The position numbers and the translations under genes were made by a program. From Chitinophaga polysaccharea (GTDB taxonomy: Bacteria > Bacteroidota > Bacteroidia > Chitinophagales > Chitinophagaceae): 64,000 nt of DNA. This document shows, piece by piece, positions 27,555-35,903 of the stretch. The notes below the pieces were generated by a model. That model was not told the origin of the DNA. It saw only the letters and a list, made by a program, of their open reading frames with translations, and did not search any database. The DNA lies in contig NZ_CABFVU010000004.1 in NCBI RefSeq assembly GCF_902150045.1, forward strand, positions 372,001-436,000. Direction: 5' to 3'. How positions within the stretch are numbered: the stretch's first letter is position 1; every line of letters begins with the position of its first letter.

Positions 27555-29879
27555 ATGAAAATAACTATTAAAATAGCCCGGAATGAATTGCGTAATCTCT
27601 TCTATTCCCCTGTAGCCTGGTTTACACTCATTGTATTTCTGATCGTATGTGCGGGAATATTCATGCCCTTACTAACTTCCACTAGCCAATACTATTGGCT
27701 CGTTGCAGGACATAACCGGGAATTTGAGGGCACGCATGTTCCGCTGACGGCTTACCTGATGAGAAACGGGCAGTTTTATGAAGATATCGCGGGCAAGCTA
27801 TATTTTTTTATTCCCTTGCTGACCATGGGACTTGTTAACAGGGAGGTAAACCAGGGTACCATTCGGTTACTATATTCAACCCCTACAAAGCTATGGCAGA
27901 TTGTTTGTGGAAAATATCTGGGTGTTTCCATATTCAATTTATTGCTGGTACTGATCGTTGCTATCTTTCATGGCGTAGCCATCTACAGTATTGTGAAGGT
28001 AGATATCGGCCCGCTCTTATCCTCGTTGCTGGGGTTCTACCTGCTTGTATGCGCTTATTCTGCTATAGGGCTGTTTATGTCCTGCATTACCAATTACCAG
28101 GTGGTGGCAGCCATTGCTACTTTTATCGCTTTATTTGCACTGCAAAAAATTGGTGGATTATGGCAGGGGATTGACTATTTGCGTGATATTACCTGGTTCC
28201 TGTCTATGGAGAGCAGGCTGCCTGATATGCAGAAGGGACTGCTTGTCAGTAAGGATATACTTTATTTTATAATGATCTCCGGTATGTTTGTGGTGATGAG
28301 CTACCTGGTATTGTTGAGAGGACGTAAACAAGAACGGTTGCCATTGGTGATTGCCAGGTACATTGTATTGATAGTACTGGTGGTGGGGTTGGGTTATGTT
28401 AGTGGGCGTCCCGGTTTAGTAGCCTATTATGATACCAGCGAGCAAAAAGTTAACACTATTCATCCCCGGACCCGGGAGCTGTTAAAACAGTTGGACGGCC
28501 AGTTAGAGGTAACTTTGTATTGTAATCTCCTCGGGCTGAATGCGCCTTTGGGGGTTCCGGAGGCCCGCAATACCTATCTCTCGCAGATTTGGGAGAAATA
28601 TCAGCGCTTCAAACCAAACATAAAGTTTAACTATATATACTACTTTCAGCCTGTAAATGTCATTAACCCTTATAAAACCGTTCGGCAAATCGCCCAGGAA
28701 ACCGCTCGCCTGCGTAATGCCGCGTTTTCCCTGTTCAAAACACCTGCAGAGATTAAACAAATCATAAACCTAGCGCCTGAAAATTACCAGCTGGTCATGC
28801 AGTTGAAGTATAAAAACCGCTCTGTTTTTCTGCGTACCTACCAGGGCTACAATCAGGAGGATCGTATACCGGGAGAAGTGGAAGTAGCAGCAGCATTGAA
28901 TACGCTTATAAAAGGCAGGGCCACCAAAGTGGTTTTTATAACGGGTGAACTGGAACGGCGTCCTGATATGCCCGGAGAAAGAAACTATACTCAACTTTCC
29001 AATATCGGAGTCAGAGAGGCGCTGACGAATCATGGTTTTGAATTTACTAACCGCAATCTCAATAAAGAAGACATTCCCAAAGATGCAGATATTGTTGTAT
29101 TGGCTGATCCTAAAATTGAACTGGGCCCGGTTGCCCAATCTAAACTTTCCCAATACATAGCGCGGGGAGGAAATACAATGATCCTGTCAGAACCCAATAA
29201 ACAGGATCTGGTAAATCCTCTGCTGGACCAGGTGGGGGTGAAGCTCCAGCCTGGTATCCTGGCATTTCCCAACGGGGGTGGTCTACAAGACCAGGTGAAT
29301 GCAATCTATACGGACACCTTGCTCACCCTGACGGAAGAGCCCTGGACGATAGAAGAACGGAAAGTACGGGCCCACGCCATCCGGTTCCGCCGGTCAGTTC
29401 CTAGAAAAGGACCAATATTTTACGGGGCCACTTCTTTTTCGGATTCCTCCGCTACCCTGGGGGTTACTGCTGTACCGTTGGTACATATGATACCGGGAAA
29501 TACCTGGCTGAAGGCCGGGACTTTCATAACAGATTCCGTTGCGCCCAGGTATGATCCTGCGAACGGTGACAGAAAGCAGCCTTTGGATGTGTTAAAAGCC
29601 TTTACCAGGAAGATTAACGGACATGAACAGCGTATGATAGTGGGCGGAGATGCAGATTTTATGAGTGTACTAAGAGACGATGGCTTTGGCTATGTTCTTT
29701 TTGCCTGGCTGGCAGATGGGAAGGCCCCTGTTTATTTACCCAGGCCCAAACCTTTGGACGTGTTCATGCGGATAACGACCGGGCAGGCGGAGTCACTCAA
29801 AGTTATATTGGTGTGGATAGTGCCCGCCGTGCTTGCGCTGTTGGCGGCTGTTCTGCTGATCAGACGTAAAAGAAGATAA
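27555..29879 (+). CDS. Fused ABC-2 permease and GldG-like auxiliary protein
   Basis: A 774-residue fusion. The first 270 residues hold about six membrane helices of an ABC-2 permease like GldF (starts ARNELRNLFYSPVAWFTLIV). The remainder is an extracytoplasmic GldG-like domain (ABC-type auxiliary; VVFITGELERRPDMPGE, later IVVLADPKIELGP) ending in a final helix and basic tail. In gliding bacteria GldF and GldG are usually separate proteins; fusions exist in the family. It follows its ATPase by one base and precedes the first MutS-like gene by one base, so all are tightly coupled. Confidence 0.88.
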   Translation: MKITIKIARNELRNLFYSPVAWFTLIVFLIVCAGIFMPLLTSTSQYYWLVAGHNREFEGTHVPLTAYLMRNGQFYEDIAGKLYFFIPLLTMGLVNREVNQGTIRLLYSTPTKLWQIVCGKYLGVSIFNLLLVLIVAIFHGVAIYSIVKVDIGPLLSSLLGFYLLVCAYSAIGLFMSCITNYQVVAAIATFIALFALQKIGGLWQGIDYLRDITWFLSMESRLPDMQKGLLVSKDILYFIMISGMFVVMSYLVLLRGRKQERLPLVIARYIVLIVLVVGLGYVSGRPGLVAYYDTSEQKVNTIHPRTRELLKQLDGQLEVTLYCNLLGLNAPLGVPEARNTYLSQIWEKYQRFKPNIKFNYIYYFQPVNVINPYKTVRQIAQETARLRNAAFSLFKTPAEIKQIINLAPENYQLVMQLKYKNRSVFLRTYQGYNQEDRIPGEVEVAAALNTLIKGRATKVVFITGELERRPDMPGERNYTQLSNIGVREALTNHGFEFTNRNLNKEDIPKDADIVVLADPKIELGPVAQSKLSQYIARGGNTMILSEPNKQDLVNPLLDQVGVKLQPGILAFPNGGGLQDQVNAIYTDTLLTLTEEPWTIEERKVRAHAIRFRRSVPRKGPIFYGATSFSDSSATLGVTAVPLVHMIPGNTWLKAGTFITDSVAPRYDPANGDRKQPLDVLKAFTRKINGHEQRMIVGGDADFMSVLRDDGFGYVLFAWLADGKAPVYLPRPKPLDVFMRITTGQAESLKVILVWIVPAVLALLAAVLLIRRKRR

Positions 29880-29880
29880 T

Positions 29881-31212
29881 ATGAAGGAGATATCGTATTT
29901 ACAAACAGATTATCAAACCATGAGCGACCTGCGGATACTATCCACAGGTCCTGGTAGTGGCAGCATTTATGACATCTACAATAAAGCTGCTACACGGGGA
30001 GGACAGCAATTGCTGGCTGAACTGTTTCGTAAACCACTGGGCAGCGCCACGGCTATTGCCCGGCGCAGCAGTATCATTGCACATTTTGCCGGCTTGAGTA
30101 GTGGTTTCATTTTTGAAGCTGGTCAGCTTGACCTGGTGGAAAAGTATCTCGACACTGCTGAAGAGTCTGGAAACAGGCGATCGCATCGCACCAACAGGCT
30201 GGATGAAAGGGAGATGGCAGAAGCGGTAATAGCTACGGTCAGGATCGTTCAGCAACTGCACCAATTTGTTTCATCTGCAGCTGTAGCCGGTATGGAGCCT
30301 TACCGGGAAGAACGGGAGGCTATAGTGGCATTATTACAGACGCCGGCCCTTCAGCCATTGTTAAGCCTGTCACCTTCCTCCCGGCTGTCATTCGGCGCCG
30401 TATCAGCTTATGATACCCTGCTGCGCGTGAATGAACCAACTGTTATCATCCGGTTGCTGAAATACATCTATTACATAGATGTGTACATGAGCGTAGCGAT
30501 GGTCGCCAGGGAAAAAGGATATTGTTTTGCCACCATAAAAGATACTGACGGATGCACGCTGCAACTGACCGGTGTCTTTTATCCGCAACTGAAACACCCT
30601 GTTGTCAATAACCTCCATATGTCGGAAAACGGGAACCTGCTTTTCCTGACCGGGGCCAATATGGCTGGGAAGTCCACTTTCCTGAGAGCCATAGCTACAG
30701 CACTTTATATAGCTCATGTTGGCTTTCCCGTAGCAGCCAGTGAAATGGTATTTTCGGTGGTGGATGGCCTGTATACTACTATCAATCTCCCCGACAACCT
30801 CGGAACAGGGGCCAGCCATTTTTATGCAGAGGTATTACGGGTGAAGAAGATGGCGGCCGGGCTGGCGGCAGGAAAAAGGCTGTTTGTTATTTTCGACGAG
30901 TTGTTCCGCGGTACTAATGTGAAAGACGCGGAAGAAGGAACGGTCATTATCAGTGCGGCTTTTTCCCGCTGGAAAAACAGCCTGTTTGTGGTCTCTTCCC
31001 ATATCGTGGAAGCGGCAGACAGTCTTCGAAAAGAACCTACTGTACTGTTCTCCTACCTCCCCACAAATATGCACGGCAATAAGCCTGAATACACTTACAA
31101 ACTGACCCCGGGTACTACGGCAGATCGCCATGGTATGCTGATCATCCAAAATGAAGGCGTGCTGGAAATATTGAGGGGAAACAGCAAAGGGAAGGCTGCT
31201 CCCATAACCTGA
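29881..31212 (+). CDS. Short MutS-family ATPase (MutS domain V type), first of a pair
   Basis: A 443-residue protein with an intact MutS ATPase. Walker A is GANMAGKS with Lys264, the signature-like loop is DNLGTGASHFYAEV, Walker B is VIFDELFRGTN, and the H-loop is SSHIVEA. It lacks the MutS N-terminal mismatch-recognition domain (no FxE motif) and the connector; the first 240 residues resemble only the lever/clamp region. It is not the housekeeping mutS. It starts one base after the permease and is 13 bp before a homologous gene. Role unknown: MutS-like ATPases of this type next to an ABC exporter suggest a DNA- or nucleotide-independent accessory function. Confidence 0.9.
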   Translation: MKEISYLQTDYQTMSDLRILSTGPGSGSIYDIYNKAATRGGQQLLAELFRKPLGSATAIARRSSIIAHFAGLSSGFIFEAGQLDLVEKYLDTAEESGNRRSHRTNRLDEREMAEAVIATVRIVQQLHQFVSSAAVAGMEPYREEREAIVALLQTPALQPLLSLSPSSRLSFGAVSAYDTLLRVNEPTVIIRLLKYIYYIDVYMSVAMVAREKGYCFATIKDTDGCTLQLTGVFYPQLKHPVVNNLHMSENGNLLFLTGANMAGKSTFLRAIATALYIAHVGFPVAASEMVFSVVDGLYTTINLPDNLGTGASHFYAEVLRVKKMAAGLAAGKRLFVIFDELFRGTNVKDAEEGTVIISAAFSRWKNSLFVVSSHIVEAADSLRKEPTVLFSYLPTNMHGNKPEYTYKLTPGTTADRHGMLIIQNEGVLEILRGNSKGKAAPIT

Positions 31213-31225
31213 AAAAGATGTTATT

Positions 31226-32569
31226 ATGAGCTTTAGTGTAGATAAACAGACACTCGACGAGTTAAATCTCCTGGGGAAATTTAAGGAGGGGTCCGTATAC
31301 AACCTGTTTAACCAGGTGAACACGACAGGAGGAGAACAAATGCTGGAGAAAATGTTCCTCTCCCCGCTGGACAATGCAACAGATATCAATTCCCGTGTAG
31401 AGATCCTTCAGTACTTCCAGCGGCAGTTGCCCGGATTCCCCTTTGACTATAAGACTGTGGAGATGATGCAGGAGTTCATGGACGGACAGCTCACAGAAGG
31501 GGGGCTGATGATCATGGGTAGGGTGGTGGCAGGTAAACTGTTGGCCCGTCTCACCCGCGACGAACGGTATGGGAAGATCGTTCGTGGTTTGCAGAGCATT
31601 ATCCAGGTGTTACAGGCTTGTGACAGCTTCGTAAAGAAAATGAGCGCTGACCGGGCCGACCACCCCTATAAGGCTACTTTACAGAACGTTGAGGCTATAT
31701 TGGCCATACCCCGGGTGAAAACGTTGCTTGCATCCGACATCTATGCCGGCCTGTCTCTGAAAACGGTGGCTTATTACTATTACCAGCTGAAAAAACAGCT
31801 TTACACACAGATGCACACACTGCTGTCCTTTATTTACGAGGTAGATGTATGGGTGGCTGTAAGCGATGTTGCCCGTAGTAAAAATATGACGTATCCACAG
31901 GCCATGGCGCCGGAGGAGAATAAGTTACTCGCAATGGGACTGTGTCATCCAACGATGGAGAAAGCCGTGGGCAATTCCTGTGTGATGCATACAGACAACA
32001 ACGTGATGTTTCTTACCGGCGCTAACATGGCGGGAAAATCCACCTGGATGAAAACCATCGGCATTGCCGTTTACCTGGCCCACATGGGGTTTCCGGTATC
32101 GGCGGAAAAAATGGTGTTCTCGGTAAGGGATGGATTGTATACTTCTATTAATGTGGCCGATAATGTAAACCTGGGTTATAGCCATTTTTATGCGGAAGTG
32201 GTGAGGGTAAAACAAGCTGCCGAAGCTGTCAGTAAAGGGCAACGGTTGATACTGATGTTTGATGAACTGTTCAAAGGTACCAACGTAAAGGATGCCTATG
32301 ACGGTACGCTGGCGGTATCTGCTGCTTTCTCAGCATATCGTAATTGCCTGTTTGTCATTTCTACGCACATTATTGAAGTAGCTGCGGCCCTGAAGGAGTA
32401 TCCCAATATCCGGTTTGTATATATGCCTACCATCATGGAAGGGGCAAAACCAGGATACACGTATACCCTGAAAGAAGGCGTTACAGAAGATCGCCAGGGT
32501 ATGATCATGATACGCAATGAAGGAATTCTGGAATTATTAGATCAATATAATACTCATTTATTTAAATAG
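31226..32569 (+). CDS. Short MutS-family ATPase, second of a pair
   Basis: A 447-residue paralogue of the previous protein, sharing FPVSAEKMVFSVRDGLYTS-like blocks. It keeps Walker A GANMAGKS with Lys271, DNVNLGYSHFYAEV, Walker B LMFDELFKGTN and H-loop ISTHIIEV. Like its partner it has no mismatch-recognition domain. Tandem, similar but diverged ATPases suggest an obligate heterodimer, the way MutS-type enzymes form composite ATP sites; that is inference. Its C-terminus closely resembles the truncated fragment at 61343-61554. It lies 6 bp before the TlpA-like gene. Confidence 0.9.
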   Translation: MSFSVDKQTLDELNLLGKFKEGSVYNLFNQVNTTGGEQMLEKMFLSPLDNATDINSRVEILQYFQRQLPGFPFDYKTVEMMQEFMDGQLTEGGLMIMGRVVAGKLLARLTRDERYGKIVRGLQSIIQVLQACDSFVKKMSADRADHPYKATLQNVEAILAIPRVKTLLASDIYAGLSLKTVAYYYYQLKKQLYTQMHTLLSFIYEVDVWVAVSDVARSKNMTYPQAMAPEENKLLAMGLCHPTMEKAVGNSCVMHTDNNVMFLTGANMAGKSTWMKTIGIAVYLAHMGFPVSAEKMVFSVRDGLYTSINVADNVNLGYSHFYAEVVRVKQAAEAVSKGQRLILMFDELFKGTNVKDAYDGTLAVSAAFSAYRNCLFVISTHIIEVAAALKEYPNIRFVYMPTIMEGAKPGYTYTLKEGVTEDRQGMIMIRNEGILELLDQYNTHLFK

Positions 32570-32575
32570 TCAGGC

Positions 32576-33784
32576 ATGCAAAAAACATTCATTCTCTTGA
32601 CAATATCGGTAGCAACACTCCTGGGCTGCCGGAGTGGCGCCGGCTCACAGTTTACTGTGAGCGGAAAGATCGCCAACGCCCCTACTGGCACTATCTATCT
32701 TAGTAAATCATACTCATCCGCCGGTAATGCTGAACTGGTTGCCAGTGCCGAATTGACGAAAAACGGAGCGTTTAAACTTCAGGCGCCCGCCACAGAAGAA
32801 GGAGTGTTCGAAATTAGTTTTGATACTTTGGGCAGGCCGGATGTACTGGTAATAAATGATAGTAAGGAAGTAGTGGTCAACTTCGATGTACTTAAACCTG
32901 CAAAACCGGAATTTAAGGGGTCGGAAGCCTCCCGGGCGATGTACAGCCTGTTTGACAAATTCGTAGCGAAGGAACGCGCTCTTTTTACTGCCAGTGTTAA
33001 GGTTGATTCGGCTTCCATGAAAGGGGAAAACACCGCCGCGTTGGTAAAAGAAAGAGATGCCCTGCAAAAGGAGCTTATAGATGGATTAAAAGACGATGCA
33101 GCAAAGGAGGCGGGCCCGGGAATTGTTTACTATATACAATGGCTGGCGGCTAAATACCTGGATAACGATGAAATGGTGGCAATGACAAGCGCTAACGCTG
33201 ATCGCTTTAAAAACAATGAAGCACTCAACTGGCAAAGGGAGTTGTTCCTCGACAGGCAAAGCCTCATGGGAAAACAGAATTATCCGTTATTGAAAAAGCA
33301 GGTGCCTGATCTTACCATGCCCGGGCTGGACGGGAAGCCAATCAGTATTTCCATGTTCAGGGGAAAATATGTACTGGTCGACTTCTGGGCAAGCTGGTGT
33401 GGTCCGTGCAGAGCCGAAAACCCCAATTTAGTACGCGTTTACAACAAGTTTAAAGACCGCAATTTCACTATCCTTGGGGTCTCCCTGGATGCAGACATGG
33501 AAAGCTGGAAACAGGCCATTCAAAAGGACAAACTGGATTGGAACCAAATGAGTGACTTAAAGGAATGGGGGTCTGCTGCAACAAAAATTTTCGGGCTTGA
33601 TGGAATTCCATTTAATGTACTGGTAGATCCTTCCGGCAGGATTGTCGCCAGTGATTTAAGAGGGAACAAGCTGGAGCGAAAATTAAATGAACTCACTGCC
33701 GGCAATCAAAAAATGCGGATTGTAGATGCACTTTATCCGGGATCTGTAACTGATGAGGATGAAGAAGTCACATCCACACGCTAG
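32576..33784 (+). CDS. DUF4369/TlpA-like thiol-disulfide oxidoreductase lipoprotein
   Basis: A 402-residue protein with a lipobox (TLLGC, Cys18), an N-terminal beta-rich DUF4369-type domain to about residue 130, a helical linker, and a C-terminal thioredoxin fold with redox motif WCGPC (Cys275, Cys278). It should be anchored in the periplasm or outer membrane and reduce or rearrange disulfides. It ends the first tight gene run (ABC-permease-MutS-MutS-TlpA). A 150-bp gap then separates it from a second sigma factor. Confidence 0.9.
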   Translation: MQKTFILLTISVATLLGCRSGAGSQFTVSGKIANAPTGTIYLSKSYSSAGNAELVASAELTKNGAFKLQAPATEEGVFEISFDTLGRPDVLVINDSKEVVVNFDVLKPAKPEFKGSEASRAMYSLFDKFVAKERALFTASVKVDSASMKGENTAALVKERDALQKELIDGLKDDAAKEAGPGIVYYIQWLAAKYLDNDEMVAMTSANADRFKNNEALNWQRELFLDRQSLMGKQNYPLLKKQVPDLTMPGLDGKPISISMFRGKYVLVDFWASWCGPCRAENPNLVRVYNKFKDRNFTILGVSLDADMESWKQAIQKDKLDWNQMSDLKEWGSAATKIFGLDGIPFNVLVDPSGRIVASDLRGNKLERKLNELTAGNQKMRIVDALYPGSVTDEDEEVTSTR

Positions 33785-33933
33785 CAGTATGTTATATTCC
33801 TATGTTGATTCCTGCCCGGTAGTGAAAAACACCGTTTTTTTTCTTTCCTGCAGCAACCGGCCGTGGGCACATAGAAAGCTGGCGGCCCTGGTCATTTAGG
33901 GGGATTTTAAATTATAGTTATAAATATACCTTA

Positions 33934-34539
33934 TTGGCAGAAAACGAATTACAGGGAGAGCGGGGATATCTTCAGCGTATCGCAGCAGGGGATGAAAGAG
34001 CGTTCAGGCAATTGTTTGATCAATACTGGGGGCCTCTTTACCTGGGTGTTGCGGCATTGGTAAAGTCAAAGGAAATGGCGCATGACCTGCTGCAGGAAAT
34101 CTTTATCAAAATCTGGAATACCCGTGAACAACTACCTCAAAAGGAGAACGTGCGAAATTACCTCTACATCGTAGCCAGGAACCACGTTTTTAATGCACTC
34201 CGCAAAAAAAGCCGGGAAGTGACATTCCAGGAGCATATCATACAACATTTCACAGATAGTACTGCCAGCGCGTTGGAACAAATGATCAGCAGGGAATCCA
34301 GGGAAATCATTGAGCGGGCGGTTCAACGGCTTCCCGAACAACAACGCATGGTATACGTACTTAGGCGCCAACAGGGACTCAGCCAGGATGAAATTGCCCG
34401 GCAGCTGAATATATCAAAGTCCACTATCAAAACGCATATGTCACGGGCGTTGAATACTATCCGGGAAGAAGTGCTCCGTCATTTGGGGAAGGAACTGTTT
34501 TGGTTAGGAATACTTCCATTTATTTTAAATAAATTTTAA
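33934..34539 (+). CDS. ECF-type RNA polymerase sigma factor (FecI/HTH-like)
   Basis: A 201-residue sigma factor. Region 2 includes MAHDLLQEIFIKIWNTRE and region 4 LPEQQRMVYVLRRQQGLSQDEIARQLN with a helix-turn-helix. The start is a TTG at 33934, the only plausible one before region 2. A FecR anti-sigma gene begins 45 bp downstream, and then an STN-containing SusC. This is the classic Bacteroidota trans-envelope circuit in which the receptor signals through FecR to free the sigma factor. Confidence 0.92.
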   Translation: MAENELQGERGYLQRIAAGDERAFRQLFDQYWGPLYLGVAALVKSKEMAHDLLQEIFIKIWNTREQLPQKENVRNYLYIVARNHVFNALRKKSREVTFQEHIIQHFTDSTASALEQMISRESREIIERAVQRLPEQQRMVYVLRRQQGLSQDEIARQLNISKSTIKTHMSRALNTIREEVLRHLGKELFWLGILPFILNKF

Positions 34540-34583
34540 TTCTTTGTCGTACCAGATGCACCATCATGTGTCGTTAATAACGG

Positions 34584-35792
34584 ATGCAGGCTAATCAAAT
34601 ATTTTTACAGCTATGGCAAGGGTATCTTGCAGACAGTCTCACTCCTGATGAGGCCCGGGAATTGCTTGGTTTGATGAGGACCCCGCACCTGTTTACCGAA
34701 GAAATGGTGAAACAGGTATTGGAAAATCCACCTGCCGGGAACCTGTCTGCTGAAACCGGTGATCTTATTTTTCGTGAATTGATTGAAAGGATAGAGGAGA
34801 GAAGCCGTCCTGTACGAATGTCATTGTTCTCCCGTCGCTGGGCATGGCCGGCTGCTGCAGCCGTAGTGTTGCTGGCCGGAGGATTGATTTGGAGCATAGC
34901 CGGCAGGAATGCCGGCGTAACCCTGCAGGCGTTAGAGGGAACGAAAGCCCCGGATCACCATGGCGCTATTCTTACCCTGGAGAGCGGTGCTGAGGTAAAA
35001 CTTGACAGCGCAAACAGTGGGCTGATTGCGCAGCAACAAGGCAGCGCTGTTACCCTGTCAAATGGCCAATTGCTGTACAAAACCGCTCGCACAGCTGAAG
35101 GAAAAGTATCCTACAATAAACTGACCACGCTCCGTGGAAAACAATTTAGCGTTTTGCTTCCGGACGGCACCGTGGCATGGTTGAATGCAGCCAGCAGCAT
35201 ACGGTACCCTACTGTTTTTACAGGCAAAGAAAGGACGGTGGAAATCACCGGTGAAGTATATATGGAAGTAGCGGCTAATGCTGCTATGCCCTTTGTGGTG
35301 AAGTTTCCCCTGAAAGCAACGGGGAAAACAGGGTTGGTGCAGGTGTTGGGAACCCGTTTCAACATCAATGCCTATGCCGATGCGGCAGCCGTGAAAACCA
35401 CCCTCGTACAGGGAAGTGTAAGAGTGGTATTACAAAAGGAAAATGCAGGTAATATATCTGGTATACTCCGTCCGGGCCAGCAGGCCGTTATCGCGAATGT
35501 CAAAAACCAACCATCCAATACCATTGGTATTCGCAGTGATATTAACATACAGGAAACGCTGGCCTGGAAGGAGAATGTCTTTAATTTCCGCAACATGAGC
35601 CTCGAAGAGGTGATGAAAGAATTGTCGCGGTGGTATGATCTTACAGTGATATATGAGAACGGTATTCCCCGGATTATGTTCACCGGAGAACTGGAAAGAG
35701 ATCTGACTTTAAAGCAGATACTGGAAGTATTAAAAGCATCTAATGTGCATTTACGGCTGGAAAAAAAACGACAGTTGATTATTACTCCCTGA
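34584..35792 (+). CDS. FecR-type transmembrane anti-sigma factor
   Basis: A 402-residue protein with one membrane helix (residues about 87-104), an N-terminal cytoplasmic part that would hold the sigma factor, a periplasmic FecR domain (residues about 170-290, with GTRFNINAYAD and GQQAVI) and the C-terminal DUF4974 domain (NFRNMSLEEVMKELSRWYDL). It transmits the state of the STN-SusC receptor to the upstream sigma factor. Confidence 0.94.
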   Translation: MQANQIFLQLWQGYLADSLTPDEARELLGLMRTPHLFTEEMVKQVLENPPAGNLSAETGDLIFRELIERIEERSRPVRMSLFSRRWAWPAAAAVVLLAGGLIWSIAGRNAGVTLQALEGTKAPDHHGAILTLESGAEVKLDSANSGLIAQQQGSAVTLSNGQLLYKTARTAEGKVSYNKLTTLRGKQFSVLLPDGTVAWLNAASSIRYPTVFTGKERTVEITGEVYMEVAANAAMPFVVKFPLKATGKTGLVQVLGTRFNINAYADAAAVKTTLVQGSVRVVLQKENAGNISGILRPGQQAVIANVKNQPSNTIGIRSDINIQETLAWKENVFNFRNMSLEEVMKELSRWYDLTVIYENGIPRIMFTGELERDLTLKQILEVLKASNVHLRLEKKRQLIITP

Positions 35793-35903
35793 CAAATGTG
35801 AACCGTTTTTCCCTGGGGCATAGAAACGTTGTTCAACGTCTCCCGGGATTGCATGTATATTTTTTAATAGTTATCCAGGTTTTATCGCCAAAGTATTAAC
35901 TCT

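Noticed and set aside
29881..32569. Assigning either MutS-like gene as the mismatch-repair mutS
   Set aside because: Both are about 445 residues, roughly half of MutS, and have no N-terminal mismatch-recognition domain or FxE motif.
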